Shown: positions 1-5,716 of the stretch, piece by piece
Layout of the letters: each line of letters starts with the position of its first letter
Numbering within the stretch: the first letter of the stretch is position 1
NCBI GenBank assembly: GCA_016870945.1
Contig: VGAH01000044.1
Span: forward strand, 1-7,612
Source of the DNA: Actinomycetota bacterium
GTDB taxonomy: Bacteria > Actinomycetota > Actinomycetes > S36-B12 > UBA5976
DNA length: 7,612 bases
Direction: 5' to 3'
Program-made: the position numbers and the translations under genes
The notes under the pieces: model-generated
What the model was told of the DNA's origin: nothing
Database searches by the model: none
Seen by the model: only the letters and a program-made list of their open reading frames with translations

Positions 1-604
1 TAGCGTGAACAAGAGCAATTCGGCCGGTTATGGCACGAATGGTTTCGCCAAGAGTCCTTAGGTCGATACCTGCAGCCCAAGCGTGACAAGTGTCAACGCA
101 AAACCCCACGCCAGATTTACCCACTGCCTGCCACAGACTCGTGATCGCCTCTAACGTGCGACCCATCGAGAACTTGCCGCTTGCGGAGTTTTCAATAAAT
201 AGCGGCGCGCTTAATTCAAGCGTGGTGACACCCTTGTGCCAGTTTTCGTAACCGGCAGCGGGGTCGTCATCTTTGGTTACGTGTCCTGCGTGCACGACGA
301 CACCGGCTGAGTTGAATTCTGCGGCGGTGTCTAGTGTTGATTGCAGCAATTTGCGGCTTGGTATTCGGATCCGGTTGTTTGTGCTGGCCACATTTATGAC
401 GTAGGGCGCGTGAACGTAAAGTGCCACACCGGCGGCTTCGGCGGCGTCTTTGAGCGCAGAGGTGCCACCGGGCATCGCGACCGCAGGTTTGGCCCATGAC
501 GTGGGGTCGCCTAAATTGATTTGCAGGCAATTCGCGCCAAATCGAGTGGCCCAAGCAATTGGGTCTGGCTCGTCGCCAATGGCCGCGCCTACCAAAAATG
601 ACAT
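1..604 (-). CDS. nfo: Deoxyribonuclease IV (AP endonuclease family 2), 5' part, truncated by window edge
   Basis: Endonuclease IV cuts DNA 5' to abasic sites in base-excision repair, using a three-metal (Zn) centre in a TIM barrel. I translated 201 residues from the ATG at 604 down to the window edge. The metal-ligand motifs appear in family order: H65 in YVHAPY, H105 in VVHAGH, E138 in IENSASG, D171 and H174 in FCVDTCHAWAAG, and H200 in LVHA at the very edge. The E. coli protein is about 285 residues, so roughly the last 70-85 residues should lie outside the window. The ATG gives the usual short N-terminus running into the first strand (MSFLVGAAIGD). No Shine-Dalgarno precedes it, but a TAGTCT -10-like element ends 8 bases upstream, so the mRNA may be leaderless. 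The gene diverges from the rpsF operon. Family assignment is strong. Activity cannot be judged without the missing C-terminus. Confidence 0.93.
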   Translation of the reverse strand, partial: MSFLVGAAIGDEPDPIAWATRFGANCLQINLGDPTSWAKPAVAMPGGTSALKDAAEAAGVALYVHAPYVINVASTNNRIRIPSRKLLQSTLDTAAEFNSAGVVVHAGHVTKDDDPAAGYENWHKGVTTLELSAPLFIENSASGKFSMGRTLEAITSLWQAVGKSGVGFCVDTCHAWAAGIDLRTLGETIRAITGRIALVHA

Positions 605-612
605 TTCGAGTG

Positions 613-618
613 AGACTA
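613..618 (-). promoter_or_regulatory. Putative -10 element of nfo (leaderless transcript)
   Basis: On the minus strand TAGTCT fits the actinobacterial TANNNT -10 pattern and ends 8 bases before the nfo ATG. That spacing would place the transcript start at or next to the start codon. There is no Shine-Dalgarno in the gap, which fits a leaderless mRNA. No good -35 hexamer is seen; TTCTTG at 17 bases is weak. Confidence 0.4.
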
Positions 619-661
619 ATCCCGGTCTAACCCTGCAAGAAGCAACGTTTAGGCACACCAG

Positions 662-667
662 TAACAT
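662..667 (+). promoter_or_regulatory. Weak candidate -10 element for the rpsF operon
   Basis: TAACAT is the only TANNNT match on the plus strand between nfo and rpsF. It would start a leader of about 90 bases. No recognisable -35 lies 16-18 bases upstream, so this is only a candidate. The operon promoter could also lie inside the 5' end of nfo. Confidence 0.2.
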
Positions 668-707
668 TCGAGTTCGTTCTTTTTGCTTTTAGCTAGAAGA
701 ACCCCAC

Positions 708-755
708 CCTCCTGCTGCGGCTGTGGGCCGTGGCCAATCGACCAGAGGAGGTCGA
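708..755 (+). promoter_or_regulatory. rpsF mRNA leader with Shine-Dalgarno in competing secondary structures
   Basis: The rpsF ribosome-binding site AGAGGAGGT (744-752) is strong and sits 9 bases before the GTG start. It lies in the loop and 3' arm of a perfect 6-bp hairpin: TCGACC (738-743) pairs with GGTCGA (750-755) around the loop AGAGGA. A second perfect pairing excludes the first: CCTCCT (708-713) is the exact complement of AGGAGG (746-751). Between the arms of this second pairing, CGGCT (718-722) and GGCCG (726-730) can form a short hairpin. Many bacteria have an rpsF leader bound by the S6:S18 protein pair. Whether this leader belongs to that class is inference. Confidence 0.45.
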
Positions 756-761
756 CTTAGC

Positions 762-1049
762 GTGCGTAAGTACGAAGTCATGGTCATCCTCGACCCTGAT
801 TTAGAAGAGCGCACTGTCGGCCCGAACCTCGACACTTTTTTAAACGTTGTTCGCCATGCGGGTGGGGTCATCGACAAAGTAGACATTTGGGGTCGGCGAC
901 GTTTGGCCTATGAGATCAAGAAACGTCACGAGGGCATCTACGCAGTGGTGGACTTAACCAGCCCAGCTGAGGCGGTGGCCGAACTAGACCGTCAGTTGCG
1001 GCTAAACGATGCAGTTTTGCGAACCAAAGTTTTGTGTAGGGAAGACTGA
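762..1049 (+). CDS. rpsF: 30S ribosomal protein bS6
   Basis: bS6 is a small-subunit protein that binds the platform of 16S rRNA as a heterodimer with bS18, which is encoded two genes downstream. The 95-residue product starts MRKYEVMVILDPDLEE and carries the family core WGRRRLAYEIKK (43-54) followed by EGIYAVVDL (57-65), ending in the RLNDAVLRTKV segment. The length fits the short actinobacterial form without the acidic E. coli tail. The GTG at 762 was chosen over the earlier in-frame ATG at 723 because it follows a near-perfect Shine-Dalgarno at 744-752 and gives the family N-terminus; the longer form would add residues encoded by the leader. It is the first gene of the operon, with ssb 6 bases downstream. 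Confidence 0.97.
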   Translation: MRKYEVMVILDPDLEERTVGPNLDTFLNVVRHAGGVIDKVDIWGRRRLAYEIKKRHEGIYAVVDLTSPAEAVAELDRQLRLNDAVLRTKVLCRED

Positions 1050-1055
1050 GCGACC

Positions 1056-1553
1056 ATGGCTGCGGGTGACATCAACATCACAGTGGTCGGCAATCTCACC
1101 AATGACCCTGAACTTCGCTTTACCTCAAATGGTGCAGCCGTTGCTTCTTTCACGGTTGCCTCGAATAGCCGTTACATGGATCGCACTACCAACGAATGGA
1201 AGGACGCCGACCCTGTCTTCATGCGTTGCAACGTTTGGCGTCAGTACGCCGAGAACGTGGCCGAGTCGTTGACCAAGGGCACGCGCGTGATTGTTACTGG
1301 GCGCCTAAAACAAAGGTCTTACGAGACTCGTGAGGGCGAGAAGCGCAATGTGATGGAACTTGAAGTCGAAGATGTCGGCCCCGCTTTGCGAAACGCGACT
1401 GCCAAGGTTTCAAAAATTGGTCGGACGGGTGACTCAACTGGTGGCACAGCTGCGGCGCCGGCTACGTCAACACCTGCTGATGACCCTTGGGCGACACCTG
1501 CGGCTTCAGGTTGGGGCAACGCCGGCACGCCAAGTGAAGAGCCACCCTTCTAG
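1056..1553 (+). CDS. ssb: Single-stranded DNA-binding protein
   Basis: SSB coats single-stranded DNA during replication, recombination and repair and recruits partner proteins through its C-terminal tip. The 165-residue product has an N-terminal OB fold (about residues 5-112), from INITVVGNLTNDPELRF through MRCNVWRQYAENVAESL (56-72) to VIVTGRLKQRSYE and the last strand MELEVEDVGPAL. A low-complexity G/T/A/P linker follows (about 113-160), ending in the acidic tip EEPPF (161-165), the partner-binding motif. AGGGAAG at 1038-1044, inside the end of rpsF, can act as ribosome-binding site. It sits between rpsF and rpsR, as in most Actinobacteria, and near dnaB. No unusual residues were seen in the fold. 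Confidence 0.97.
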   Translation: MAAGDINITVVGNLTNDPELRFTSNGAAVASFTVASNSRYMDRTTNEWKDADPVFMRCNVWRQYAENVAESLTKGTRVIVTGRLKQRSYETREGEKRNVMELEVEDVGPALRNATAKVSKIGRTGDSTGGTAAAPATSTPADDPWATPAASGWGNAGTPSEEPPF

Positions 1554-1555
1554 TC

Positions 1556-1828
1556 ATGGGCAGAAAAAGCAAAGTCGTACCCAAGAAGCGACCGAACCCG
1601 AATGTGCAACGGAAGTTCAAGAAACGACCGTCGCCGTTAACTGAGGCGAAGGTCGAATATGTCGACTACAAAGACATTGCCATGCTTCGTAAATACATTT
1701 CTGACAAAGGGAAGATCCGCGCCAGGCGTGTGACTGGCAATACCCCACAACAGCAGCGCGCAGTTGCTGCCGCGATTAAGAACGCTCGTGAAATGGCATT
1801 GTTGCCGTACAGCACGACGAATCGATAG
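1556..1828 (+). CDS. rpsR: 30S ribosomal protein bS18, form lacking zinc ligands
   Basis: bS18 pairs with bS6 on the 30S platform. The 90-residue product has a basic N-terminus and the family core VDYKDIAMLRKYISDKGKIRARRVTGN (36-62), then KNAREMALLPYS near the end. Compared from memory with the zinc-type actinobacterial bS18, in which CxxC precedes the YKD segment and CxxH follows GN, the matching positions here are S26, T29, T63 and Q66. The protein has no cysteine at all, so it is a zinc-free form. The start lies 2 bases after the ssb stop with only a weak purine stretch upstream (GAAGAG, about 15 bases away). Translational coupling to ssb is therefore likely. rplI follows after 13 bases. 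Confidence 0.96.
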   Translation: MGRKSKVVPKKRPNPNVQRKFKKRPSPLTEAKVEYVDYKDIAMLRKYISDKGKIRARRVTGNTPQQQRAVAAAIKNAREMALLPYSTTNR

Positions 1829-1841
1829 GGCGCATTGTTCG

Positions 1842-2288
1842 ATGAAGGTGATTCTTACTCAATCAGTTGCTGACTTAGGCGGCGCGGGCGACGTCGTAGA
1901 AGTAAAAGACGGCTACGCCCGAAACTTTCTCATGCCACGTGGCTTGGCGATGCGTTGGACTAAAGGTGCTGAACGCCAGTCGGTGCAGTTGCGCCGCGCA
2001 CAAAATGCGCGCGTTACTCGTGGCTTAGAGGACGCCGAAGAACTGGCTAAGACGCTTGCTGCAATGAGCATCATCGTGACTGCCAAGGTTGGTGAAGCGG
2101 GCAAACTCTTCGGGTCGGTTACTAACACCGACATCGTCGAAGCTGTGGTTCGAGCAGGTGGCCCCACTCTTGATAGGCGTTCGGTCGAGTTGCCGGTGCC
2201 GATTAAAACTGCCGGTTCACACCAAGTGCGGGTGCACTTACACCCTCAGGTCAATGCAACTATTTCTGTGGAAGTCACTTCAAGCTAG
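1842..2288 (+). CDS. rplI: 50S ribosomal protein bL9
   Basis: bL9 binds 23S rRNA near the L1 stalk base through its N-terminal domain and reaches out with a long helix and C-terminal domain. The 148-residue product matches the usual length. It starts MKVILTQSVADLGGAGDVVEV and holds the signature region GDVVEVKDGYARNFLMPRG (16-34). A charged connecting helix follows (about 42-75), then the C-terminal domain with GKLFGSVTNTDI (87-98) and the closing VRVHLHPQVNATISVEV segment. The ATG at 1842 was chosen because it gives the conserved N-terminus; earlier in-frame codons would overlap rpsR and encode unrelated residues. TAGGG at 1826-1830, overlapping the rpsR stop, may serve as a weak ribosome-binding site. 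It is the last gene of the operon and ends directly against the convergent phosphatase gene. Confidence 0.97.
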   Translation: MKVILTQSVADLGGAGDVVEVKDGYARNFLMPRGLAMRWTKGAERQSVQLRRAQNARVTRGLEDAEELAKTLAAMSIIVTAKVGEAGKLFGSVTNTDIVEAVVRAGGPTLDRRSVELPVPIKTAGSHQVRVHLHPQVNATISVEVTSS

Positions 2289-2801
2289 TTATCTCTTAGC
2301 TAGTTGCGCCACCAACCCAGCTGTTGCGGCTTCGACCATATTTAAGACATTGCGAAACTCGTCTATCGGGTGGTGGTAAGGGTCTGGCACGGCTAGTTGT
2401 TGGTGCCCTTTAGGTAGATGGCTTAGCGCGGGGTCGAATTCACGCAAGAGTCGAATCTCAGCCTTTAAGCCTTGCTCTTCTGCCATTTCTTCTAGGTCGT
2501 TTTGGTTCGAAAGATCCATGGCGATGATCAGATCTCGCTCGTTGAAATAGCGTGGCTTGAATTGCTTGACTTTGTGCTTTATTGCGTAGCCACGTTCTTG
2601 CAAGACCTTCAACGAGTTGGGGTGGGCGTTTTGCCCAACGTGCCAGTCGCCTGTGCCTGATGAGTCAACTTTGAGGGCAAGACCAGCGTCTTTGGCCTGG
2701 AAGGCCAACACGGCCTCGGCCATGGGGGAACGGCAAATGTTGCCGAGGCAAACCATCATGACTCGAATCTCATTGTTTTGATCTTTAAGGCTTGAAGGCA
2801 T
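2289..2801 (-). CDS. Low-molecular-weight protein tyrosine phosphatase
   Basis: This cytoplasmic enzyme family removes phosphate from protein tyrosine residues through a cysteinyl-phosphate intermediate. The 170-residue product shows the P-loop CLGNICRS (18-25), with nucleophile C18 and R24 in the CX5R motif. The general-acid loop VPDPYHH (138-144) carries D140. The segment VDSSGTGDWHVGQNAHP (45-61) is also typical. All catalytic residues are present. The ATG at 2801 gives an 11-residue extension before the first strand (IRVMMVCLGN). The internal ATG at 2759 would cut into that strand, so I prefer the longer form, though no clear Shine-Dalgarno is seen. It starts 8 bases after the exporter stop codon, so the two are probably co-transcribed. 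Substrates cannot be told from sequence; bacterial relatives include exopolysaccharide-linked and secreted enzymes. Its stop codon directly abuts that of rplI. Confidence 0.93.
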   Translation of the reverse strand: MPSSLKDQNNEIRVMMVCLGNICRSPMAEAVLAFQAKDAGLALKVDSSGTGDWHVGQNAHPNSLKVLQERGYAIKHKVKQFKPRYFNERDLIIAMDLSNQNDLEEMAEEQGLKAEIRLLREFDPALSHLPKGHQQLAVPDPYHHPIDEFRNVLNMVEAATAGLVAQLAKR

Positions 2802-2809
2802 TACTTAAG

Positions 2810-4111
2810 TCAGACTAGTAGTCGCCAGTTTGTTTTGGTTAAGAAGTTAAGCCGCAACCAGAGGCTTATGCACCTAAGAACTAACCACCATCCGATAGTG
2901 ACCCAGAGCCAGCTCACGTCTTGTTGAGTTTGGTAGACCCACCAGAGAACTGGTAAGAATGCGATTAAGACCCCGGTTTGAACCCACGCTAGAAACTTGA
3001 AATCACTAGCACCAATTAAGACCCCGTCCCAAGCGAAGGCCAAACTGGCAGGGGGCATTAGTGCAGCAACAACCAGCAGCGCTGCGGCGGTTTGTGATTG
3101 CACGATTGGCGCATCAGTAAAGAGCTCGCTAAGTGGGGTAGCGGTTGCCAGCAATATCAGAGCAAGGGCAAGACCTAAAAGAACACTCCAGAGAGTGATT
3201 CGCTGGTTGATCAGCGTCGCTTCGGCAGCTTGTCGGCTACCTAAGCTTTTTGCGACCAGGGCTTGCGCGGCAATCGCTAAAGCGTCGAGAGCGAAGACGG
3301 CAACCCCATAAATTGCGAAGGTCGCGTGGTAGGCAGCAAGAGATGTCGTGCCTAACGCGCTTGCTACTAAAAGTACGGCAATAAGAACCACGCGTAGCAT
3401 CGCCGTGCGCCACAACAGCAACGAAGAGGCTTGTGCGAAATTCTTGATTTGAGCCAGTTGAGGGCGCCACTTATGCCAGTTTCCTTTGACATGGCGATTA
3501 ATTGCTAGTGCATAACCGATGACGGCAACGACTTCTGCCACAACTGTCGACCAGGCTGAGCCGGCTATTCCCCAATTGAGAACGAGTACTGCTACCGCGC
3601 AAACGCCCGTATTGACGATTACTGCTAGCACGCTAACTATCAGGGTGGCCTTTGTATCTTGAAATCCCCGAAGCGCCCCCGTTAGCGCCATCGAAACCAA
3701 CAGGAAAGGAATCGCCGCTGCGCATATGAGCAGGTAGGTAGCAGCAGGTTTTGTTACTTCTGATGGTGAGAGTGCGGCTGCTAGTTGATTGGCACTCGCA
3801 GCCAAAATGATTGCGACTACTACACCAATGCCGGCAGCGAAGATCACAGAGTTTTGTGTTTCGCGAAAGGCCTCGTCCAACTTTTTTGCTCCGACGAGTC
3901 TGCCAACGCTCGCGGTGGTTCCATATGCGAAAAAGATTGATAGGGCGATGACGGTGCCAATTACCGTTGCACCAACACCGAGGGCCGCGAGTTGATCGGG
4001 GCCGAGAGTGCCAACGATTACGGCGTCAGTGACCATGAACAGCGCCGGTGCGACTAAGGCGCCGAAGGCAGGTACTGCCAGGCGAAAGATTTGTCGGTCT
4101 AAGTCACGCAT
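2810..4111 (-). CDS. MATE family efflux transporter, DinF-like
   Basis: MATE proteins are 12-helix inner-membrane antiporters that export organic cations or other small molecules in exchange for H+ or Na+. The 433-residue product is hydrophobic throughout, and its hydrophobic runs are consistent with about 12 helices in two halves. It starts MRDLDRQIFRLAVPAFGALV and has the DinF-subfamily marks TDAVIVGTLG (28-37), ALRGFQDTK (146-154) and DALAIAAQALVAKSLG (276-291). The ATG at 4111 was chosen because it gives the family N-terminus. The frame stays open upstream to 4282, but those residues are polar and unrelated and would overlap the dnaB control region. No Shine-Dalgarno is visible. It diverges from dnaB and heads a probable two-gene unit with the phosphatase. 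The substrate is unknown, and drug resistance should not be assumed. Confidence 0.92.
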   Translation of the reverse strand: MRDLDRQIFRLAVPAFGALVAPALFMVTDAVIVGTLGPDQLAALGVGATVIGTVIALSIFFAYGTTASVGRLVGAKKLDEAFRETQNSVIFAAGIGVVVAIILAASANQLAAALSPSEVTKPAATYLLICAAAIPFLLVSMALTGALRGFQDTKATLIVSVLAVIVNTGVCAVAVLVLNWGIAGSAWSTVVAEVVAVIGYALAINRHVKGNWHKWRPQLAQIKNFAQASSLLLWRTAMLRVVLIAVLLVASALGTTSLAAYHATFAIYGVAVFALDALAIAAQALVAKSLGSRQAAEATLINQRITLWSVLLGLALALILLATATPLSELFTDAPIVQSQTAAALLVVAALMPPASLAFAWDGVLIGASDFKFLAWVQTGVLIAFLPVLWWVYQTQQDVSWLWVTIGWWLVLRCISLWLRLNFLTKTNWRLLV

Positions 4112-4240
4112 GTGGCAAGAATCGTTGAAGTGACTGGCGGTGTTGCGCCTGGTTTTCGAGTTTTGCTCCACTTGAGGTGCGGTGACTTTGCCCAAGTCAG
4201 AAGGGGTGGGTCGGGGGTGGTGTGCCTGGCGCCCACAGGC

Positions 4241-4314
4241 TTGTCCCCAGGTGCGGCAGGCAAAAGTGGCGTGTTTCCACATGCAATCATCGGTTGTTCA
4301 CAGACTCATCCACA
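4241..4314 (+). promoter_or_regulatory. Cluster of DnaA-box-like 9-mers upstream of dnaB
   Basis: Four 9-mers resemble the DnaA box (TTGTCCACA or TTATCCACA), all on the plus strand. They are TTGTCCCCA (4241-4249, one mismatch), GTTTCCACA (4273-4281, two mismatches), TTGTTCACA (4294-4302, one mismatch) and TCATCCACA (4306-4314, one mismatch to the second form). Start-to-start distances are 32, 21 and 12 bases, close to three, two and one helical turns. The last box ends 7 bases before the putative dnaB -35. Binding by DnaA is inference; the matches are seen directly. Confidence 0.5.
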
Positions 4315-4321
4315 TGTCTAT

Positions 4322-4350
4322 TTGGTTTTGTCAGACGTGAAACCTACCCT
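4322..4350 (+). promoter_or_regulatory. Putative sigma-A-type promoter of dnaB, giving a leaderless mRNA
   Basis: TTGGTT (4322-4327) as -35 is followed by exactly 17 bases and then TACCCT (4345-4350), a TANNNT -10. Seven bases separate the -10 from the ATG at 4358 and four from the ATG at 4355, so transcription should start at the start codon. No Shine-Dalgarno lies upstream of dnaB, which supports a leaderless transcript. The -35 matches the consensus only in its TTG. Confidence 0.45.
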
Positions 4351-4354
4351 CGCG

Positions 4355-5716
4355 ATGATGTCCGTCGCGGAATTTCCGTACCCCGATGACCTCAGCCCAA
4401 TCGATCGGTTACCACCGCAAGATTTGGCGTCTGAGGCTTGCGTCCTGGGTGCGATGTTGCTTAGCAAAGATGCTATTGCTGAAGTCGTTGAGCGATTGCG
4501 TGAGTACGACTTTTACCGCCCGGTTCATCAGACTCTCTATGCGCGAATTCTCGATCTTTACACCAGAGGTGAGCCTGTGGATGCGGTGACTTTGGCTGCA
4601 GAGCTAACTAAAACGGGTGAGCTCGTTCGAATTGGTGGGGCTGCTTACTTACACACCTTGGTTTCGAGTGTGCCGACTGCTGCAAATGCTGAGTACTACG
4701 CGCGCATCGTTAAAGAGAAGGCGATCTTGAGGCGATTGGTAAACGCCGGTACGCGTATTGCGCAAATGGGTTACAGCGAGACGGGTGAAGTTGATGACTT
4801 GGTCGATCGTGCGCAAGCTGAGGTTTATGAAGTAACCGACCGTCGAACTAGTGAAGATTACGCAGCGCTTTCGGATTTGATGGGTGACGCGCTTGCTGAA
4901 ATCGAGGCTATTGGTGGTCGCGGTGGGGCCATGGTCGGGGTACCAACGGGTTTTCGAGATCTTGATTCGCTGACGAACGGTTTACATGCAGGTCAGTTGA
5001 TCATGCTGGCTGCGCGGCCTGCCATCGGTAAGTCAACCCTCGGGCTCGACTTGGCGCGAGCTGCGGCGATCAAGCAGGGCTTAACTACGGTGGTTTTCTC
5101 ACTCGAAATGAGTCGCACCGAAATCGTCATGCGATTGCTTTCGGCTGAATCACAAGTTGGGTTACACGCAATGCGCTCTGGCGCGCTTTCAGATTCAGAT
5201 TGGACGAAGTTGGCGCGAAAGATGAGTGCGGTTTCAGAGGCACCGTTGTTTATTGACGACTCACCCAACTTAACTTTGATGGAGATTCGGGCGAAGTGCC
5301 GGCGTTTGAAGCAGCGCCACGATTTGAAGATGGTGATTGTTGACTATCTGCAGTTGATGTCTAGTGGGCGCAAGGTCGAGAGTCGACAGCAAGAAGTTAG
5401 TGAGTTTTCGAGGTCTTTGAAGTTATTGGCAAAAGAGTTGAACATCCCGGTGGTGGCGATTAGCCAGTTAAATCGTGGGCCTGAGCAGCGTCAAGACAAG
5501 CGGCCTTTGCTTGCGGACTTGCGAGAATCTGGTTCGCTAGAGCAAGACTCAGATGTGGTGGTGTTGATCCACCGCGAAGATGCTTATGAGCGCGATTCGG
5601 CTCGGGCTGGCGAGGCTGATTTGATCGTTGCCAAGCATAGAAATGGCCCAACCGGCACGATCACTGTCGCCTTCCAAGGTCATTACTCGCGCTTCACAGA
5701 TATGGCCCCCGCCTAG
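4355..5716 (+). CDS. dnaB: Replicative DNA helicase DnaB
   Basis: DnaB is the hexameric 5'-3' helicase that unwinds the replication fork and binds primase. The 453-residue product has the N-terminal domain (about 18-130), with PPQDLASEACVLGAMLLS (20-37) and SVPTAANAEYYARIV (105-119). A linker leads to the RecA-like ATPase domain (about 190-450). Visible motifs are Walker A RPAIGKST (221-228), FSLEMS with catalytic E251 (248-253), Walker B VIVDYLQLM (327-335, D330), SQLNRGPEQR (370-379) and KHRNGP (427-432) with the likely arginine finger R429. No intein interrupts it. Two adjacent ATGs (4355, 4358) are possible starts; the promoter spacing slightly favours 4358. A GTG at 4337 and the open frame back to 4112 would include the promoter and add residues foreign to DnaB. 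It overlaps the convergent glycosyltransferase gene by four bases. Confidence 0.96.
   Translation: MMSVAEFPYPDDLSPIDRLPPQDLASEACVLGAMLLSKDAIAEVVERLREYDFYRPVHQTLYARILDLYTRGEPVDAVTLAAELTKTGELVRIGGAAYLHTLVSSVPTAANAEYYARIVKEKAILRRLVNAGTRIAQMGYSETGEVDDLVDRAQAEVYEVTDRRTSEDYAALSDLMGDALAEIEAIGGRGGAMVGVPTGFRDLDSLTNGLHAGQLIMLAARPAIGKSTLGLDLARAAAIKQGLTTVVFSLEMSRTEIVMRLLSAESQVGLHAMRSGALSDSDWTKLARKMSAVSEAPLFIDDSPNLTLMEIRAKCRRLKQRHDLKMVIVDYLQLMSSGRKVESRQQEVSEFSRSLKLLAKELNIPVVAISQLNRGPEQRQDKRPLLADLRESGSLEQDSDVVVLIHREDAYERDSARAGEADLIVAKHRNGPTGTITVAFQGHYSRFTDMAPA

Noticed and set aside
723..761. Longer bS6 starting at the ATG at 723
   Set aside because: It would translate through the strong Shine-Dalgarno and the leader hairpin. 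The GTG at 762 gives the conserved bS6 N-terminus and ideal spacing.
2283..2301. AGCTA/TAGCT stem at the rplI-phosphatase junction as a bidirectional terminator
   Set aside because: The 5-bp AT-rich stem is too weak and lacks a clean T-tract on either side.
4227..4243. Inverted repeat GCCTG/CAGGC as a possible terminator or operator
   Set aside because: Only a 5-bp stem with a 7-base loop, no U-tract, and no downstream gene end to terminate.
4112..4282. Upstream extension of the MATE frame by 57 codons on the minus strand
   Set aside because: The residues are polar and unlike MATE proteins, and the region is open on both strands, consistent with chance in GC-richer non-coding DNA. The ATG at 4111 gives the family N-terminus.
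4112..4354. Open frame of 81 codons from a GTG at 4112 running into dnaB, suggesting a much longer DnaB
   Set aside because: The added residues do not resemble any DnaB N-terminus, the stretch holds the putative dnaB promoter and DnaA-box-like sites, and the ATGs at 4355/4358 give the family start.
4355..5716. Intein in DnaB, as in some mycobacteria
   Set aside because: The ATPase domain is continuous from Walker A to KHRNGP at normal length, with no insertion.
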